Part shown: positions 19,077 to 29,506 of the stretch, one piece after another
How positions within the stretch are numbered: the stretch's first letter is position 1
Layout of the letters: each line of letters begins with the position of its first letter
Assembly: GCF_031432425.1 (NCBI RefSeq)
Contig: NZ_JAVKPH010000009.1
Coordinates: forward strand, 81,909 to 145,908
Direction of reading: 5' to 3'
Length of the DNA stretch: 64,000 nucleotides
From: Ruixingdingia sedimenti
GTDB taxonomy: Bacteria > Pseudomonadota > Alphaproteobacteria > Rhodobacterales > Rhodobacteraceae
Position numbers and translations under genes: made by a program
Notes under the pieces: generated by a model
Told to the model about the DNA's origin: nothing
The model's input: the letters and a program-made list of their open reading frames with translations, nothing else
Database searches by the model: none

Positions 19077-19101
19077 CGCGGCGGGGTTCAGCGCCGCCGC
19101 G
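19077..19101. terminator. Possible bidirectional terminator gdhA / speB-type gene
   Basis: CGCGGCGG at 19077-19084 pairs with CCGCCGCG at 19094-19101 across a 9-nt loop between two convergent genes. The right arm lies inside the end of the agmatinase-type gene and there is no strong T-run, so this is only a plausible terminator. Confidence 0.4.
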
Positions 19102-20050
19102 TCCAGCCGTAAAGGCTGATCAGCTCATGCGCCACATGCGCCCCCGCGATGGCGGTGGCGCCGGTGGTGTCGTAGGGCGGCGAAACCTCGACCACATCGC
19201 CCCCCACGAGGTTCACCCCCGCCAGCCCCCGCAGGATCGCCGCCGCCTGCCAGCTGGCCAGCCCGCCCCAGACCGGGGTGCCGGTGCCGGGGGCAAAGGC
19301 CGGGTCCAGCGCGTCGATGTCGAAGGTCAGATAGCAGGGCCGGTCCCCCACGATCGCCCGCGCCCGCGCCGCCACCGCCGCCGGGCCCTGTTCGTGCACC
19401 GCGCGCGCGTCGATCACGTTCATGCCCAGATAGTCGTCGCATTCGGTGCGGATGCCGATCTGCACGCTGTGCGCAGGGTCCACGACCCCCGCGCGGATGG
19501 CCTTGTACATCATCGTCCCGTGGTCGATCCGGTCCATGTCGTCGTCGCGCCACAGGTCGGAATGGGCGTCGAACTGGATCACGCTCAGCGGCCCGAAACG
19601 CTCGGCATAGGCGCGCAGGATCGGCAGGGTGATGTAGTGATCGCCGCCGAGCGTGATCACCCCCGGCCCCGCCGCCAGAATGGCGCGGATATGCGCGCTC
19701 AGCGCCGCCGGGAAATCGGCCACCTTCGCATAGTCGAAGGCCAGATCGCCGTAGTCCACCACCGCCAGTTCGTCGAGCGGCGAATAGCCCCAGCCCCAGG
19801 GCGGGTCGAAGGGTTGCAGGCTTGATGCCTCGCGGATCGCGCGCGGGCCGAACCGCGCGCCGGCGCGATGCGTCACCGCCTGGTCGAAGGCCACCCCCGT
19901 CACCGCCAGATCCACGCCCGTCAGATCCTTGGTATAGCGCCGCCGCAGAAAGGATGCCGCACCCCCGAAGGCATTCTCGAACGCCAGCCCCCGCAGCCCC
20001 CCGGCGGTGAAGGCCGCATCCACCTCTTTGCCCGCATCTTCCAGTGCCAT
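19088..20050 (-). CDS. speB: Agmatinase / ureohydrolase
   Basis: 320-aa arginase-superfamily enzyme with binuclear manganese ligands in GGDHYITL, QFDAHSDLW and FDIDALDPAFAPGTGTP, ending with the usual DVVEVSPPYD. Agmatinase, releasing urea from agmatine to give putrescine, is the best match for length and motifs, but guanidinobutyrase or a related amidinohydrolase is possible; substrate cannot be read from sequence. The ATG at 20050 is preferred over one 19 codons upstream. It is convergent with gdhA. Confidence 0.82.
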   Translation of the reverse strand: MALEDAGKEVDAAFTAGGLRGLAFENAFGGAASFLRRRYTKDLTGVDLAVTGVAFDQAVTHRAGARFGPRAIREASSLQPFDPPWGWGYSPLDELAVVDYGDLAFDYAKVADFPAALSAHIRAILAAGPGVITLGGDHYITLPILRAYAERFGPLSVIQFDAHSDLWRDDDMDRIDHGTMMYKAIRAGVVDPAHSVQIGIRTECDDYLGMNVIDARAVHEQGPAAVAARARAIVGDRPCYLTFDIDALDPAFAPGTGTPVWGGLASWQAAAILRGLAGVNLVGGDVVEVSPPYDTTGATAIAGAHVAHELISLYGWTRRR

Positions 20051-20170
20051 CCGCGCCCCCTGCCCCTTTGCGACTTGTCGGGCCTTTGCGCGCGCCTGTC
20101 CAGCCATTCGGGCTTTGACGCGCGCGCCCCCGCCCGGCTAGCCTGCCCCCGCCGCATCCCGGAGGGAACC

Positions 20171-21094
20171 ATGCCCAAGGTCATCATCAGCTGCGCCGTC
20201 ACCGGATCCATCCACACGCCCTCGATGTCGCCGTATCTGCCCGTCACCCCGCAGCAGATCGCCGACGAGGCCGTGGCGGCGGCAGAGGCCGGGGCCGCCA
20301 TCGTCCACCTGCACGCCCGCGACCCCGACACGGGCCGCCCCTCGCCGCTGCCGGAACATTACGCGCTCTACCTGCCGCAGGTGCGCGACCGCTGCGGCGC
20401 CATCGTCAACATCACCACCGGCGGGGGTCTCGGGATGACGATGGACGAACGGCTGGCCGCGGCGCTGTGGGCGCGGCCGGAACTGGCGTCGATGAACATG
20501 GGCTCGTTCAACTTCAACATCTCGGGCGCGGCGGGGCGGGTGGAACAGTTCCGCTACGACTGGGAACGGCCCTATCTGGAACGGACGACCGATTTCATCA
20601 TGTCGAACACCTTCGCCCAGATCGAGGGCGCGATGCGCCGCGTGGGCGATCAGGGAACGCGGTTCGAATACGAATGCTACGACGTGGGCCATCTCTACAA
20701 CCTCGCGCATTTCGTCGACCGCGGCGTGGTGAAGCCGCCCTTCTTCGTCCAGGCGATCTTCGGCATCCTCGGCGCCATCGGCCCGCGGCCCGAACATCTG
20801 CTGCACATGCGCGACACCGCGGTGCGGCTCTTCGGCAACGATCTGGTGCTGTCGGTGCTGGCGGCGGGGCGCCACCAGATGCCGATGGTGACGATGGGCG
20901 CGATCCTGGGCGGCAACGTGCGCGTGGGGCTGGAGGACAGCCTTTATCTGGGGCGCGGGGAACTGGCGCGCAGCAACGCCGATCAGGTCGCCCGCATCCG
21001 CCGCATCCTGACCGAGCTGTCGCTGGACATCGCCACCCCCGACGAGGCGCGCGCGATCCTGCAGACGAAGGGCACGGGGGATCTGGGGTTCTGA
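20171..21094 (+). CDS. BKACE family beta-keto acid cleavage enzyme (DUF849)
   Basis: 307-aa TIM-barrel enzyme of the 3-keto-5-aminohexanoate cleavage family, which condenses a beta-keto acid with acetyl-CoA. Family landmarks are ISCAVTGSIHTPSMSPYLP, IVHLHARDPDTGRPS (metal-binding HxH), the ASMNMGSFNF stretch and the C-terminal NVRVGLEDSLYLGRGELA. GGAGGG directly upstream fixes the ATG. The substrate class is not evident; many members act in carnitine, lysine or betaine catabolism. Confidence 0.88.
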   Translation: MPKVIISCAVTGSIHTPSMSPYLPVTPQQIADEAVAAAEAGAAIVHLHARDPDTGRPSPLPEHYALYLPQVRDRCGAIVNITTGGGLGMTMDERLAAALWARPELASMNMGSFNFNISGAAGRVEQFRYDWERPYLERTTDFIMSNTFAQIEGAMRRVGDQGTRFEYECYDVGHLYNLAHFVDRGVVKPPFFVQAIFGILGAIGPRPEHLLHMRDTAVRLFGNDLVLSVLAAGRHQMPMVTMGAILGGNVRVGLEDSLYLGRGELARSNADQVARIRRILTELSLDIATPDEARAILQTKGTGDLGF

Positions 21095-21123
21095 TCCGGG
21101 CCGGGGTGCGGGCGTTCAGGGGA

Positions 21124-21240
21124 GCGCCGGGGCGCTGCCCCGGACCCCGGGATATTTAGAGACAGAAAATGAAGAAGGGGCCGGGGAAGGGCGTGATCCC
21201 GCACATTTTCTGTCCCTTAAATATCCCCGCCGGAGGCCCC
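21124..21240. repeat. Palindromic intergenic repeat, copy C
   Basis: GCGCCGGGGCGCTGCCCCGG is followed by the left arm GGGATATTTAGAGACAGAAA plus ATG (21149-21171); the right arm at 21204-21227 (CATTTTCTGTCCCTTAAATA then TCCC) is its near-complement. The repeat lies between convergent genes, so termination in both directions is plausible. Confidence 0.8.
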
Positions 21241-21277
21241 TGCCCCCGTCACCCGCACCGCCGCCGGGCGGGGGCGC

Positions 21278-22459
21278 TCAGGCCAGGGGCTGCGCGCGTT
21301 CCACCAGCCGGGCGAAGAACGAGGCGCCCAGGGGCGCAGCCTCGTCGTTGAAGTCATAGGCGGGGTGGTGCAGGCCGGGGACCGGGGGGGCGCCCGCGGC
21401 GGGGCCGGTGCCGAGGAAGAGATAGGCGCCCGGGCGGGCCTGGAGCATATAGGCGAAATCCTCCGCCGCCATTTCGCGCGCGCCGTTCGCCTCGACCATG
21501 GCGTCGCCGGCGATCTCGCGCGCCACATCGGCGGCGAAGGCGGCCTCTTGGGGGTGGTTCACGGTGGGGGGATAGCCGCGGTCGTAGTCAACGTCGGCCG
21601 TCACGCCATAGGCGGCCGCGTGGCCCGCCACGATGTCCCGGAACCGCCGTTCGGCCATATCGCGCACGCCCGCGTCGAAGCTGCGGATCGTGGCGCAGAA
21701 CCACGCCTCGCCCGGCACGATGTTCGAGGCCGTTCCGGCATGGATCTGCGTGACCGAGACCACCAGTTCCTCCGCCGCCGCCGTATTGCGGCTGACGATG
21801 GTCTGCAACGCGCCGACCATCCCCACCACCGCCGGGATCGGGTCCACCGTCTTGTGCGGCGCGCCGCCGTGCCCGCCGCGCCCGGAGATGCGCACCGTCG
21901 CGGTATCGACCGCGGCCAGCAGGGGCCCCGGCGTGGTGACGAAGCGGCCGAAGGGGATATGCGGCGCGTTGTGGATGCCGAAGACGCGCGAAATGCCGAA
22001 GCGGTCCATCACCCCCTCCTGCACCATGACCTGCCCGCCGCCGCCGTCTTCCTCTGCCGGCTGGAAGATCAGCGCGACGCGGCCCGCGAACCGCCGCGTT
22101 TCCGCGAGGTATTTCGCAGCCCCCAGAAGCATCGTCGTATGGCCGTCATGGCCGCAGGCATGCATCGCGCCGGGCACTTCGGATGCGTAATCCGCCCCTG
22201 TCGCCTCGAGGATCGGCAGCGCGTCCATGTCGGCGCGCAGGCCGATGGTGGGGCCATCGCCCTGCCCGTTCAGGATCGCCACCACGCCGGTCTGCGCGAT
22301 GCCCTCGTGGATCTCGTCCACGCCGAAGTCGCGCAGCCGGTCGGCCACGAAGGCCGCCGTCCTGCTGCAGTCGAACTGCAATTCCGGCATGCGGTGCAGG
22401 TGGCGGCGCCAGCCGGTCATCTCTGCGGTCTGGCCGGCGATGCGGTTGAGGACGGGCAT
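21278..22459 (-). CDS. M20-family amidohydrolase (hippurate hydrolase type)
   Basis: 393-aa zinc-dependent amidohydrolase of the M20D group (hippurate hydrolase / N-acyl-amino-acid hydrolase / IAA-amino acid hydrolase). The metal-ligand motifs MHACGHDGHTTMLLGAAKYL and IFQPAEEDGGGGQVMV are clear, and the dimerisation domain starts around GRGGHGGAPHKTVDP. The usual substrates are N-acylated amino acids, but which one is unknown. The start at 22459 (MPVLNRIA) is preceded by a GGAG. It diverges from mazG. Confidence 0.88.
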   Translation of the reverse strand: MPVLNRIAGQTAEMTGWRRHLHRMPELQFDCSRTAAFVADRLRDFGVDEIHEGIAQTGVVAILNGQGDGPTIGLRADMDALPILEATGADYASEVPGAMHACGHDGHTTMLLGAAKYLAETRRFAGRVALIFQPAEEDGGGGQVMVQEGVMDRFGISRVFGIHNAPHIPFGRFVTTPGPLLAAVDTATVRISGRGGHGGAPHKTVDPIPAVVGMVGALQTIVSRNTAAAEELVVSVTQIHAGTASNIVPGEAWFCATIRSFDAGVRDMAERRFRDIVAGHAAAYGVTADVDYDRGYPPTVNHPQEAAFAADVAREIAGDAMVEANGAREMAAEDFAYMLQARPGAYLFLGTGPAAGAPPVPGLHHPAYDFNDEAAPLGASFFARLVERAQPLA

Positions 22460-22520
22460 GGTGGACTCCGGTTCCGGTTCGGGCGTATGCCTCCTTAACC
22501 TTCCGAACCCCGAGGCCGCA

Positions 22521-23372
22521 ATGCCCGATACCCCCGCCGCACCCGACCCGATCCACGACCCCGAGGGCGGCATCGACCGGCTGGCAGAGATCATGCGCCG
22601 CCTGCGCGACCCCGAAACCGGCTGCCCCTGGGACATCGCGCAGGATTTCGACACCATCGCCCCCTATACGCTGGAAGAGGCGCATGAGGTGGCCGACGCC
22701 ATCGCGCGCCGGGCCTGGGGCGAATTGCCGGGCGAACTGGGCGACCTTTTGTTGCAGGTGGTCTATCACGCGCAGATGGCCCAAGAGGCGGGGATGTTCG
22801 GCCTTGCCGATGTGGTGCGGGCGATTTCCGACAAGATGGTGGCCCGCCATCCCCATGTCTTCGGCACCGAGAGCCGCGACAAGACCCCCGAACAGCAGAC
22901 CGCCGACTGGGAGGCGCTGAAGGCCGCCGAGCGCGGCGCGCGGGCCCGCGTGCTCGACGGTGTGGCGATGGGCCTGCCGGCGCTGACCCGCGCGGTCAAG
23001 CTGCAACGGCGCGCGGCGCGGGTGGGCTTCGACTGGCCCACCACCGGCGAGGTGCTGGACAAGATGCTGGAAGAGGCGCGCGAACTGGCCGAGGCGCGCG
23101 ACACCCTCGGCCCCGATGCGCTGGCCGAGGAATTCGGGGACCTTCTGTTCGTCATGGCCAACCTCGCCCGCCATCTGGAGGTGGACCCCGAAGCCGCCCT
23201 GCGCGCCGCGAACGCGAAATTCACCCGCCGCTTCGCCCGGATCGAGGACTGGCTGGCCGAAACCGGCCGCGCCCCGGCCGACAGCGATCTGGCGGAGATG
23301 GACGCGCTGTGGAACCGCGCCAAGGCAGAGGAACGTGCCCCGCAGGATCCCGAGAGAAAGATTCAGGATTGA
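22521..23372 (+). CDS. mazG: Nucleoside triphosphate pyrophosphohydrolase MazG
   Basis: 283-aa MazG with two all-alpha NTP-PPase domains. The first carries LRDPETGCPWDIAQDF and EEAHEVADAI; the second carries EEARELAEA and EEFGDLLFVMANLARHL (metal-binding E/D pairs). It hydrolyses nucleoside triphosphates to monophosphates, probably as house-cleaning. Length and both domains are complete. Confidence 0.94.
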   Translation: MPDTPAAPDPIHDPEGGIDRLAEIMRRLRDPETGCPWDIAQDFDTIAPYTLEEAHEVADAIARRAWGELPGELGDLLLQVVYHAQMAQEAGMFGLADVVRAISDKMVARHPHVFGTESRDKTPEQQTADWEALKAAERGARARVLDGVAMGLPALTRAVKLQRRAARVGFDWPTTGEVLDKMLEEARELAEARDTLGPDALAEEFGDLLFVMANLARHLEVDPEAALRAANAKFTRRFARIEDWLAETGRAPADSDLAEMDALWNRAKAEERAPQDPERKIQD

Positions 23373-23424
23373 CGCAACCGCCCTTTGCCGGCTTATGGGC
23401 AGGAACCCAACCCCGGAGGACACG

Positions 23425-24432
23425 ATGACCATCCGCACCACTTTGCTGGCCACCGCCGCCTGTGCGCTCGGCCTGCCCGCGCTGGCCGACGAGGTGAACG
23501 TCTACACCACCCGGCAGGCCTTCCTGATCGAGCCGGTGATGGAGGCCTTCACCAGGGAAACCGGCATCAAGGTCAACCTCGCCTTCATCGAGAAGGGGCT
23601 GGTGGAGCGGCTGAAATCCGAAGGCGACCGTTCGCCCGCCGATCTGGTGATGACGGTGGACATCGCGAACCTCAACCAGATCGTCGAGGCCGATGTGCTG
23701 CAACCCGTGGACAGCGCGGTTCTGGAAGCCGCGGTGCCCGAGGCGCTGCAAAGCCCCGACAACCTGTGGTTCGCGCTGACCACCCGCGCCCGCGTGATCT
23801 ATGCCAGCAAGGACCGCGTGGCCGATGGCGAGGTCACGACCTACGAGGATCTGACCGACCCGAAATGGAAAGGCCGCATCTGCACCCGCGCCGGGGTGCA
23901 TGACTACAACCTCGCCCTGCTGGCCGCGGTGATCGCCCATGATGGCGCGGAAAAGGCCAGGGCATGGGCCGAGGGGGTGAAGGCGAACCTGGCGAAGAAG
24001 CCCGAGGGCAACGACCGTTCGCAGGTCAAGTCGATCTGGGCCGGCGAATGCGACATCTCGCTGACCAACACCTATTACATGGGCGCGATGCTGGCGGACC
24101 CCGACCAGAAGGCATGGGCGGAATCGGTGCGCATCGTGTTCCCGACCTTCGAGGGCGGCGGCACGCATGTGAACGTCTCGGGCATCGCGATGACCAAGGC
24201 GGCGCCGAACAGGGACGCGGCGGTGAAGCTGATGGAATTCCTCGTCTCGCCCGAGGCGCAGGCGATCTATGCCGAGGTGAACCACGAATTCCCGGTGCTG
24301 GAAGGCGCGAAACGGTCGGATCTGGTGGCAAGCTGGGGCGACTTCACGCCGGATGCGCTGAACCTGACGGAGCTGGCCAAGCTGCGCCCGACGGCGCTGA
24401 AGATCATGGAAGAGGTCGGTTTCGACAACTGA
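23425..24432 (+). CDS. Iron(III) ABC transporter substrate-binding protein
   Basis: 335-aa periplasmic binding protein of the FbpA/FutA group, with a signal peptide ending at ALA-DE (residue 21). The mature start VNVYTTRQAFLIEPVMEAFT, the SPADLVMTVDIANL stretch and the tyrosine-rich SLTNTYYMGAM motif (iron-binding tyrosines) are typical of ferric-ion binders. GGAGG lies upstream of the ATG at 23425. The permease and ATPase expected for a complete importer are not adjacent; the next gene is a PqiA-like protein. Confidence 0.88.
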   Translation: MTIRTTLLATAACALGLPALADEVNVYTTRQAFLIEPVMEAFTRETGIKVNLAFIEKGLVERLKSEGDRSPADLVMTVDIANLNQIVEADVLQPVDSAVLEAAVPEALQSPDNLWFALTTRARVIYASKDRVADGEVTTYEDLTDPKWKGRICTRAGVHDYNLALLAAVIAHDGAEKARAWAEGVKANLAKKPEGNDRSQVKSIWAGECDISLTNTYYMGAMLADPDQKAWAESVRIVFPTFEGGGTHVNVSGIAMTKAAPNRDAAVKLMEFLVSPEAQAIYAEVNHEFPVLEGAKRSDLVASWGDFTPDALNLTELAKLRPTALKIMEEVGFDN

Positions 24433-24538
24433 TCCCGTCGCAGGCACGGCCCGAAACCCCGCCCGGCGCGGCCCGGGCGGGGTTTTCCATTGCGGGGGCG
24501 CGGCATGGCTGGCACATCTGCCCTGCCCGGAGGTGCCG

Positions 24539-25000
24539 ATGACCGACCGCCCCTATCCCCGCCTGTTGCTGCTGGCCGATGCGGTCCTGCTGGCCGCGCT
24601 GCCCGTCGCATGGTTCGCGCCCCTGATGACGGTGAAGGTGACGCTGAAGTTCTGGGCCGAGGGCACGGATCTGTCGGTCGTCTCCACCCTGCAAGGGGTC
24701 TGGGGGTCGGATCCGGCGCTGGCGCTGGTGCTGACCTTTTTCGCGGTGCTGGCGCCGGTGGCGAAGGTCTCGGGGCTGGCGCTGATCCATCTCGGCCTTC
24801 TGTCCGTGCGGGTTGAACCGGCGCTCTACCTCATCGGGCGGCTGGCGATGGCGGATGTATTCCTGATCGCGGTCTATGTGGCGCTGTTCAAGGGGCTGGA
24901 CGGCGGGCGGATCACCATCGGCTGGGGCATGTGGCTGTTCACCGCCTGCGTGGTCGGCTCGCTGGCGCTGTCGCTGATCACCGAACGGCTGCGGCGCTGA
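24539..25000 (+). CDS. PqiA-like integral membrane protein
   Basis: 153-aa four-helix membrane protein of the paraquat-inducible protein A family, covering a single PqiA domain (the E. coli protein has two). Visible family features are the WFAPLMTVKVTL segment, AVLAPVAKVSGLALIHLGLL and the RLAMADVFLIAVYVALFKG stretch. GGAGG at 24529-24533 supports the ATG at 24539. PqiA proteins are associated with MCE-domain lipid transport; no MCE gene is adjacent here. Confidence 0.8.
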   Translation: MTDRPYPRLLLLADAVLLAALPVAWFAPLMTVKVTLKFWAEGTDLSVVSTLQGVWGSDPALALVLTFFAVLAPVAKVSGLALIHLGLLSVRVEPALYLIGRLAMADVFLIAVYVALFKGLDGGRITIGWGMWLFTACVVGSLALSLITERLRR

Positions 25001-25040
25001 ACCGGCTTGCCGCCGCGCGCGGGGGCGGGCATGAAGGGGC

Positions 25041-26402
<1,362 letters not shown>

Positions 26403-26447
26403 CCCCCGCCGCTGCCCCTGCTGCGGCCGGAAGACAGGAGCAGGCGG

Positions 26448-27062
26448 ATGGAAGGCTTTACCCTGATCGACGCGGTGGTGGCCGCGGTGATCGTGCTCTC
26501 GGCGATTCTCGCCTATTCCCGGGGGCTGGTGCGCGAGGCACTGGCCATCGCGGGCTGGGTGGGCGCCGCGGTGCTGGCCTATATCTTTGCCCCGCAGGCA
26601 CAGCCGCTGATCCGCGAAATCCCGGTGCTGAACGATTTCCTCGCCGACAGTTGCGAATTGTCGCTGATCGCGGCCTTCGCCGTGGTCTTTGCGATCGGCC
26701 TTGTCATCATGGCGCTGTTCACGCCGCTGTTTTCCACCATCGTGCAACGATCCGTCCTCGGCGGCGTGGACCAGGCGCTCGGCTTTCTCTTCGGGGTGCT
26801 GCGGGGCGTGGTGCTGGTGGCGGTGGCCTTCATCGTCTACGACCGCGCCGTGGCGTCCGACACCGTGGCGATGGTGAACGATTCGCGGTCGCACAAGGTG
26901 TTCGCCAGCTTCCAGCAGCGGCTGGAACGCAACATCCCCTCGGATGCCCCCGGCTGGATCGTGCAGCGCTACGAGGCGCTGGTGGGCGATTGCGCCGCCC
27001 CCGTCACGCCCGTGCAGCCCGTCACCCCCGCACCCGCCCCGGCCCCGGTCACCGGCAATTGA
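26448..27062 (+). CDS. cvpA: CvpA family membrane protein
   Basis: 204-aa protein with four hydrophobic segments and the CvpA pattern (FTLIDAVVAAVIVLSAILAY, then SRGLVREALAIAGWVGAA). Colicin V production protein homologues are placed upstream of purF in many Proteobacteria, and this gene is 88 bp before purF. The C-terminal tail is Pro/Val-rich and probably disordered. Precise role is unknown; links to cell-envelope maintenance are reported for the family. Confidence 0.88.
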   Translation: MEGFTLIDAVVAAVIVLSAILAYSRGLVREALAIAGWVGAAVLAYIFAPQAQPLIREIPVLNDFLADSCELSLIAAFAVVFAIGLVIMALFTPLFSTIVQRSVLGGVDQALGFLFGVLRGVVLVAVAFIVYDRAVASDTVAMVNDSRSHKVFASFQQRLERNIPSDAPGWIVQRYEALVGDCAAPVTPVQPVTPAPAPAPVTGN

Positions 27063-27150
27063 CGCGGCGCTGCACCGCAGCCCGTGACACTGACGTGACA
27101 AGGCGATAAGGAGGGCGCACCAGCGCGCCCCGTACCCGGAGGACCGGCAG

Positions 27151-28614
27151 ATGCAGCCTTTCCTGAGCCACCCTTTCGACGATGACCGCCTGCACGAGGA
27201 ATGCGGCGTCTTCGGTGTCGTCGGCGTCAGCGATGCGGCGAATTTCGTGGCGCTCGGCCTGCATGCGTTGCAGCATCGCGGGCAGGAAGCCGCGGGGATC
27301 GTCAGCCACGATCCTGCGGGCGGTTTCCATTCCGTGCGCGAATTCGGCTATGTGCGCGACAATTTCACCCGCGCCTCGCTGATGCAGACGCTGCCGGGGC
27401 CGATCGCCATCGGCCATGTGCGCTATTCCACCGCCGGGTCCAAGGGCGCCACCGCCATCCGCGACGTGCAGCCCTTCTTCGGCGAATTTTCCATGGGCGG
27501 CTGCGCCATCGCGCATAACGGCAACCTGACCAACGCCGCCGCCCTGCGGCGCGAACTGATCGAGCGCGGGTCGATCTTCCAGTCCTCGTCGGATTCGGAA
27601 TGCATCATCCACCTGATGGCGCGGTCCATTCAAAAGACCATCGCCGAACGGCTGAAGGACGCATTGCGCCGGGTCGAGGGCGCGTTTTCCGTCATCGCCA
27701 TGACGCGCACGAAACTGATCGGCGTGCGCGACCCCCTGGGCGTGCGCCCGCTGGTGCTGGGCCGGGTGGGCGATGGCTGGGCGCTGTCGTCGGAAACCTG
27801 CGGGCTCGACATCATCGGCGCCGAATTCGTGCGCGAGATCGAGCCGGGCGAGATGGTGGTGATCGAGGACGGCAAGGTCAACAGCCACCGCCCCTTCGCC
27901 CCCGCCAAATCGCGCTTCTGCATCTTCGAGCAGGTCTATTTCTCGCGCCCCGATTCCATCCTCGGCGGCCGCTCGGTCTATGAAACCCGCCGCCAGATCG
28001 GCGTGGAACTGGCGCGCGAGGCGCCGGTCGAGGCCGATCTGGTCTGCCCCGTGCCCGACAGCGGCACCCCGGCGGCCATCGGCTATGCGCATGAATCGGG
28101 CATCCCCTTCGGCATGGGGATCATCCGCAACCAATATGTGGGCCGCACCTTCATCGAACCGACGGAACAGATCCGCAACATGGGCGTGCGGCTGAAACTC
28201 AACGTCAACCGGGCGCTGATCGCGGGCAAGCGGGTGGTGCTGGTGGACGATTCGGTGGTGCGCGGCACGACCAGCCGCAAGATCAAGGAAATGATCCTCG
28301 ACGCCGGCGCGGCAGAGGTGCATTTCCGCATCGCCAGCCCCCCCACCGCCTGGCCCTGTTTCTACGGGGTGGATACGCCCGAACGGTCGAAACTGCTGGC
28401 CGCCTCGATGACCGAGAACCAGATGCGCGACTATCTGGGGGTGGACAGCCTGCGCTTCATCTCGCTCGACGGGCTCTACCGCGCGGCGGGCGAGGCGAAG
28501 GGGCGCAACCCCGAGGCGCCGCAGTTCTGCGATGCCTGTTTCTCGGGCGACTATCCGGTCGCGCCCGCGGACATGCTTGAACGCGGGTTCGAGATGAAGG
28601 CGGCGGCGGAATGA
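27151..28614 (+). CDS. purF: Amidophosphoribosyltransferase
   Basis: 487-aa enzyme catalysing the first committed purine step, PRPP plus glutamine to phosphoribosylamine. The N-terminal Ntn glutaminase domain would use C18 of EECGVFGVVG after removal of a propeptide. The C-terminal phosphoribosyltransferase domain has the PRPP loop VVLVDDSVVRGTTSRKI. A Cys pair (CDACFSGDY) near the end and C398-region cysteines may reflect an Fe-S form, as in B. subtilis. GGAGGA lies upstream; the stop overlaps the next ATG. Confidence 0.96.
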   Translation: MQPFLSHPFDDDRLHEECGVFGVVGVSDAANFVALGLHALQHRGQEAAGIVSHDPAGGFHSVREFGYVRDNFTRASLMQTLPGPIAIGHVRYSTAGSKGATAIRDVQPFFGEFSMGGCAIAHNGNLTNAAALRRELIERGSIFQSSSDSECIIHLMARSIQKTIAERLKDALRRVEGAFSVIAMTRTKLIGVRDPLGVRPLVLGRVGDGWALSSETCGLDIIGAEFVREIEPGEMVVIEDGKVNSHRPFAPAKSRFCIFEQVYFSRPDSILGGRSVYETRRQIGVELAREAPVEADLVCPVPDSGTPAAIGYAHESGIPFGMGIIRNQYVGRTFIEPTEQIRNMGVRLKLNVNRALIAGKRVVLVDDSVVRGTTSRKIKEMILDAGAAEVHFRIASPPTAWPCFYGVDTPERSKLLAASMTENQMRDYLGVDSLRFISLDGLYRAAGEAKGRNPEAPQFCDACFSGDYPVAPADMLERGFEMKAAAE

Positions 28615-29273
28615 GCGGCGGCGAGACGAAGGTCGCGCTGATCACCGGCGCCTCGCGCGGTTTGGGCGCGGCGCTGGCGGAGGTGCTTGCGGGCGCGGGC
28701 TGGCATGTGGTCGCCGTGGCGCGCACCACCGGCGCGCTGGAGGAACTGGACGACCGCATCAAGGCGCGCGGCGGGGCGGCGACGCTGGCGCCGATGGACA
28801 TCACCCAGGACGACGCGATGCGCCACCTGTGCCGCGCGGTGCACGACCGTTGGGGGCGGGTGGACCTCTGGGCGCATACGGCGATCCACGCGCCGCCGCT
28901 GTCGCCCGCCGGCCATGTCGACGCCAAGGACTGGGACAAGTCGCTGGCCGTGAACCTGCGCGCGACCGGGATGCTGATCCCGATGGTGGAACCGCTTCTG
29001 CGCGCGTCGCCTGCCGGGACGGCGCTGTTCTTAGACGACCCGCGCGGGGGGGCGGCCTTCTTCGGCGCCTATGGGGCGACGAAGGCCGGGCAGATCGCGC
29101 TGGCCCGCAGCTGGCAGGCGGAAACCGCCAGGACCGGCCCGCGCGTGGTGATCGAAACACCCGCACCGATGCCCACCGCGCTGCGCGCCCGCTTCTTCCC
29201 CGGCGAGGACCGCGCCCCCCTTGCCGATCCCCGGGCCGAGGCCGCGCGGATCCTGGCCGCCCTTCCGGCGTAG
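28611..29273 (+). CDS. Short-chain dehydrogenase/reductase family protein
   Basis: 220-aa Rossmann-fold protein with the cofactor motif TGASRGLGAAL and a YGATKAG segment matching YxxxK. The usual catalytic serine segment is replaced by ALFLDDPRGG, so ordinary dehydrogenase chemistry is doubtful. Its ATG overlaps the purF stop (ATGA), indicating co-translation, but a link to purine synthesis is not established. A single annotation beyond SDR is not justified. Confidence 0.8.
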   Translation: MSGGETKVALITGASRGLGAALAEVLAGAGWHVVAVARTTGALEELDDRIKARGGAATLAPMDITQDDAMRHLCRAVHDRWGRVDLWAHTAIHAPPLSPAGHVDAKDWDKSLAVNLRATGMLIPMVEPLLRASPAGTALFLDDPRGGAAFFGAYGATKAGQIALARSWQAETARTGPRVVIETPAPMPTALRARFFPGEDRAPLADPRAEAARILAALPA

Positions 29274-29292
29274 CGCCCGGCCCTTCGGTCGG

Positions 29293-29400
29293 CGCCGGGG
29301 CGCTGCCCCGGACCCCGGGATATTTAAGGACAGAAAATGAACGGGGCCGAGTAGAATGCGACCCTGTTCATTTTCTGTCCCTAAATATCCCCGCCGGAGG
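29293..29400. repeat. Palindromic intergenic repeat, copy D
   Basis: The most symmetric copy: left arm GGGATATTTAAGGACAGAAA plus ATGAAC at 29317-29342, right arm GTTCATTTTCTGTCCCTAAA plus TATCCC at 29366-29391, preceded by GCGCCGGGGCGCTGCCCCGG. It lies between two genes of the same direction (SDR and ccmI). RNA of either strand would form a long hairpin. Confidence 0.82.
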
Positions 29401-29506
29401 CTCCCGCACTCTCCATCCGCACCACCGCCGGGCGGATGCGACGCTTTGGGCCTTTTGCCGGGGCCTTGGGCGGGCTACATGCCAAGGGGCGGAAAATGGA
29501 GGCGGG

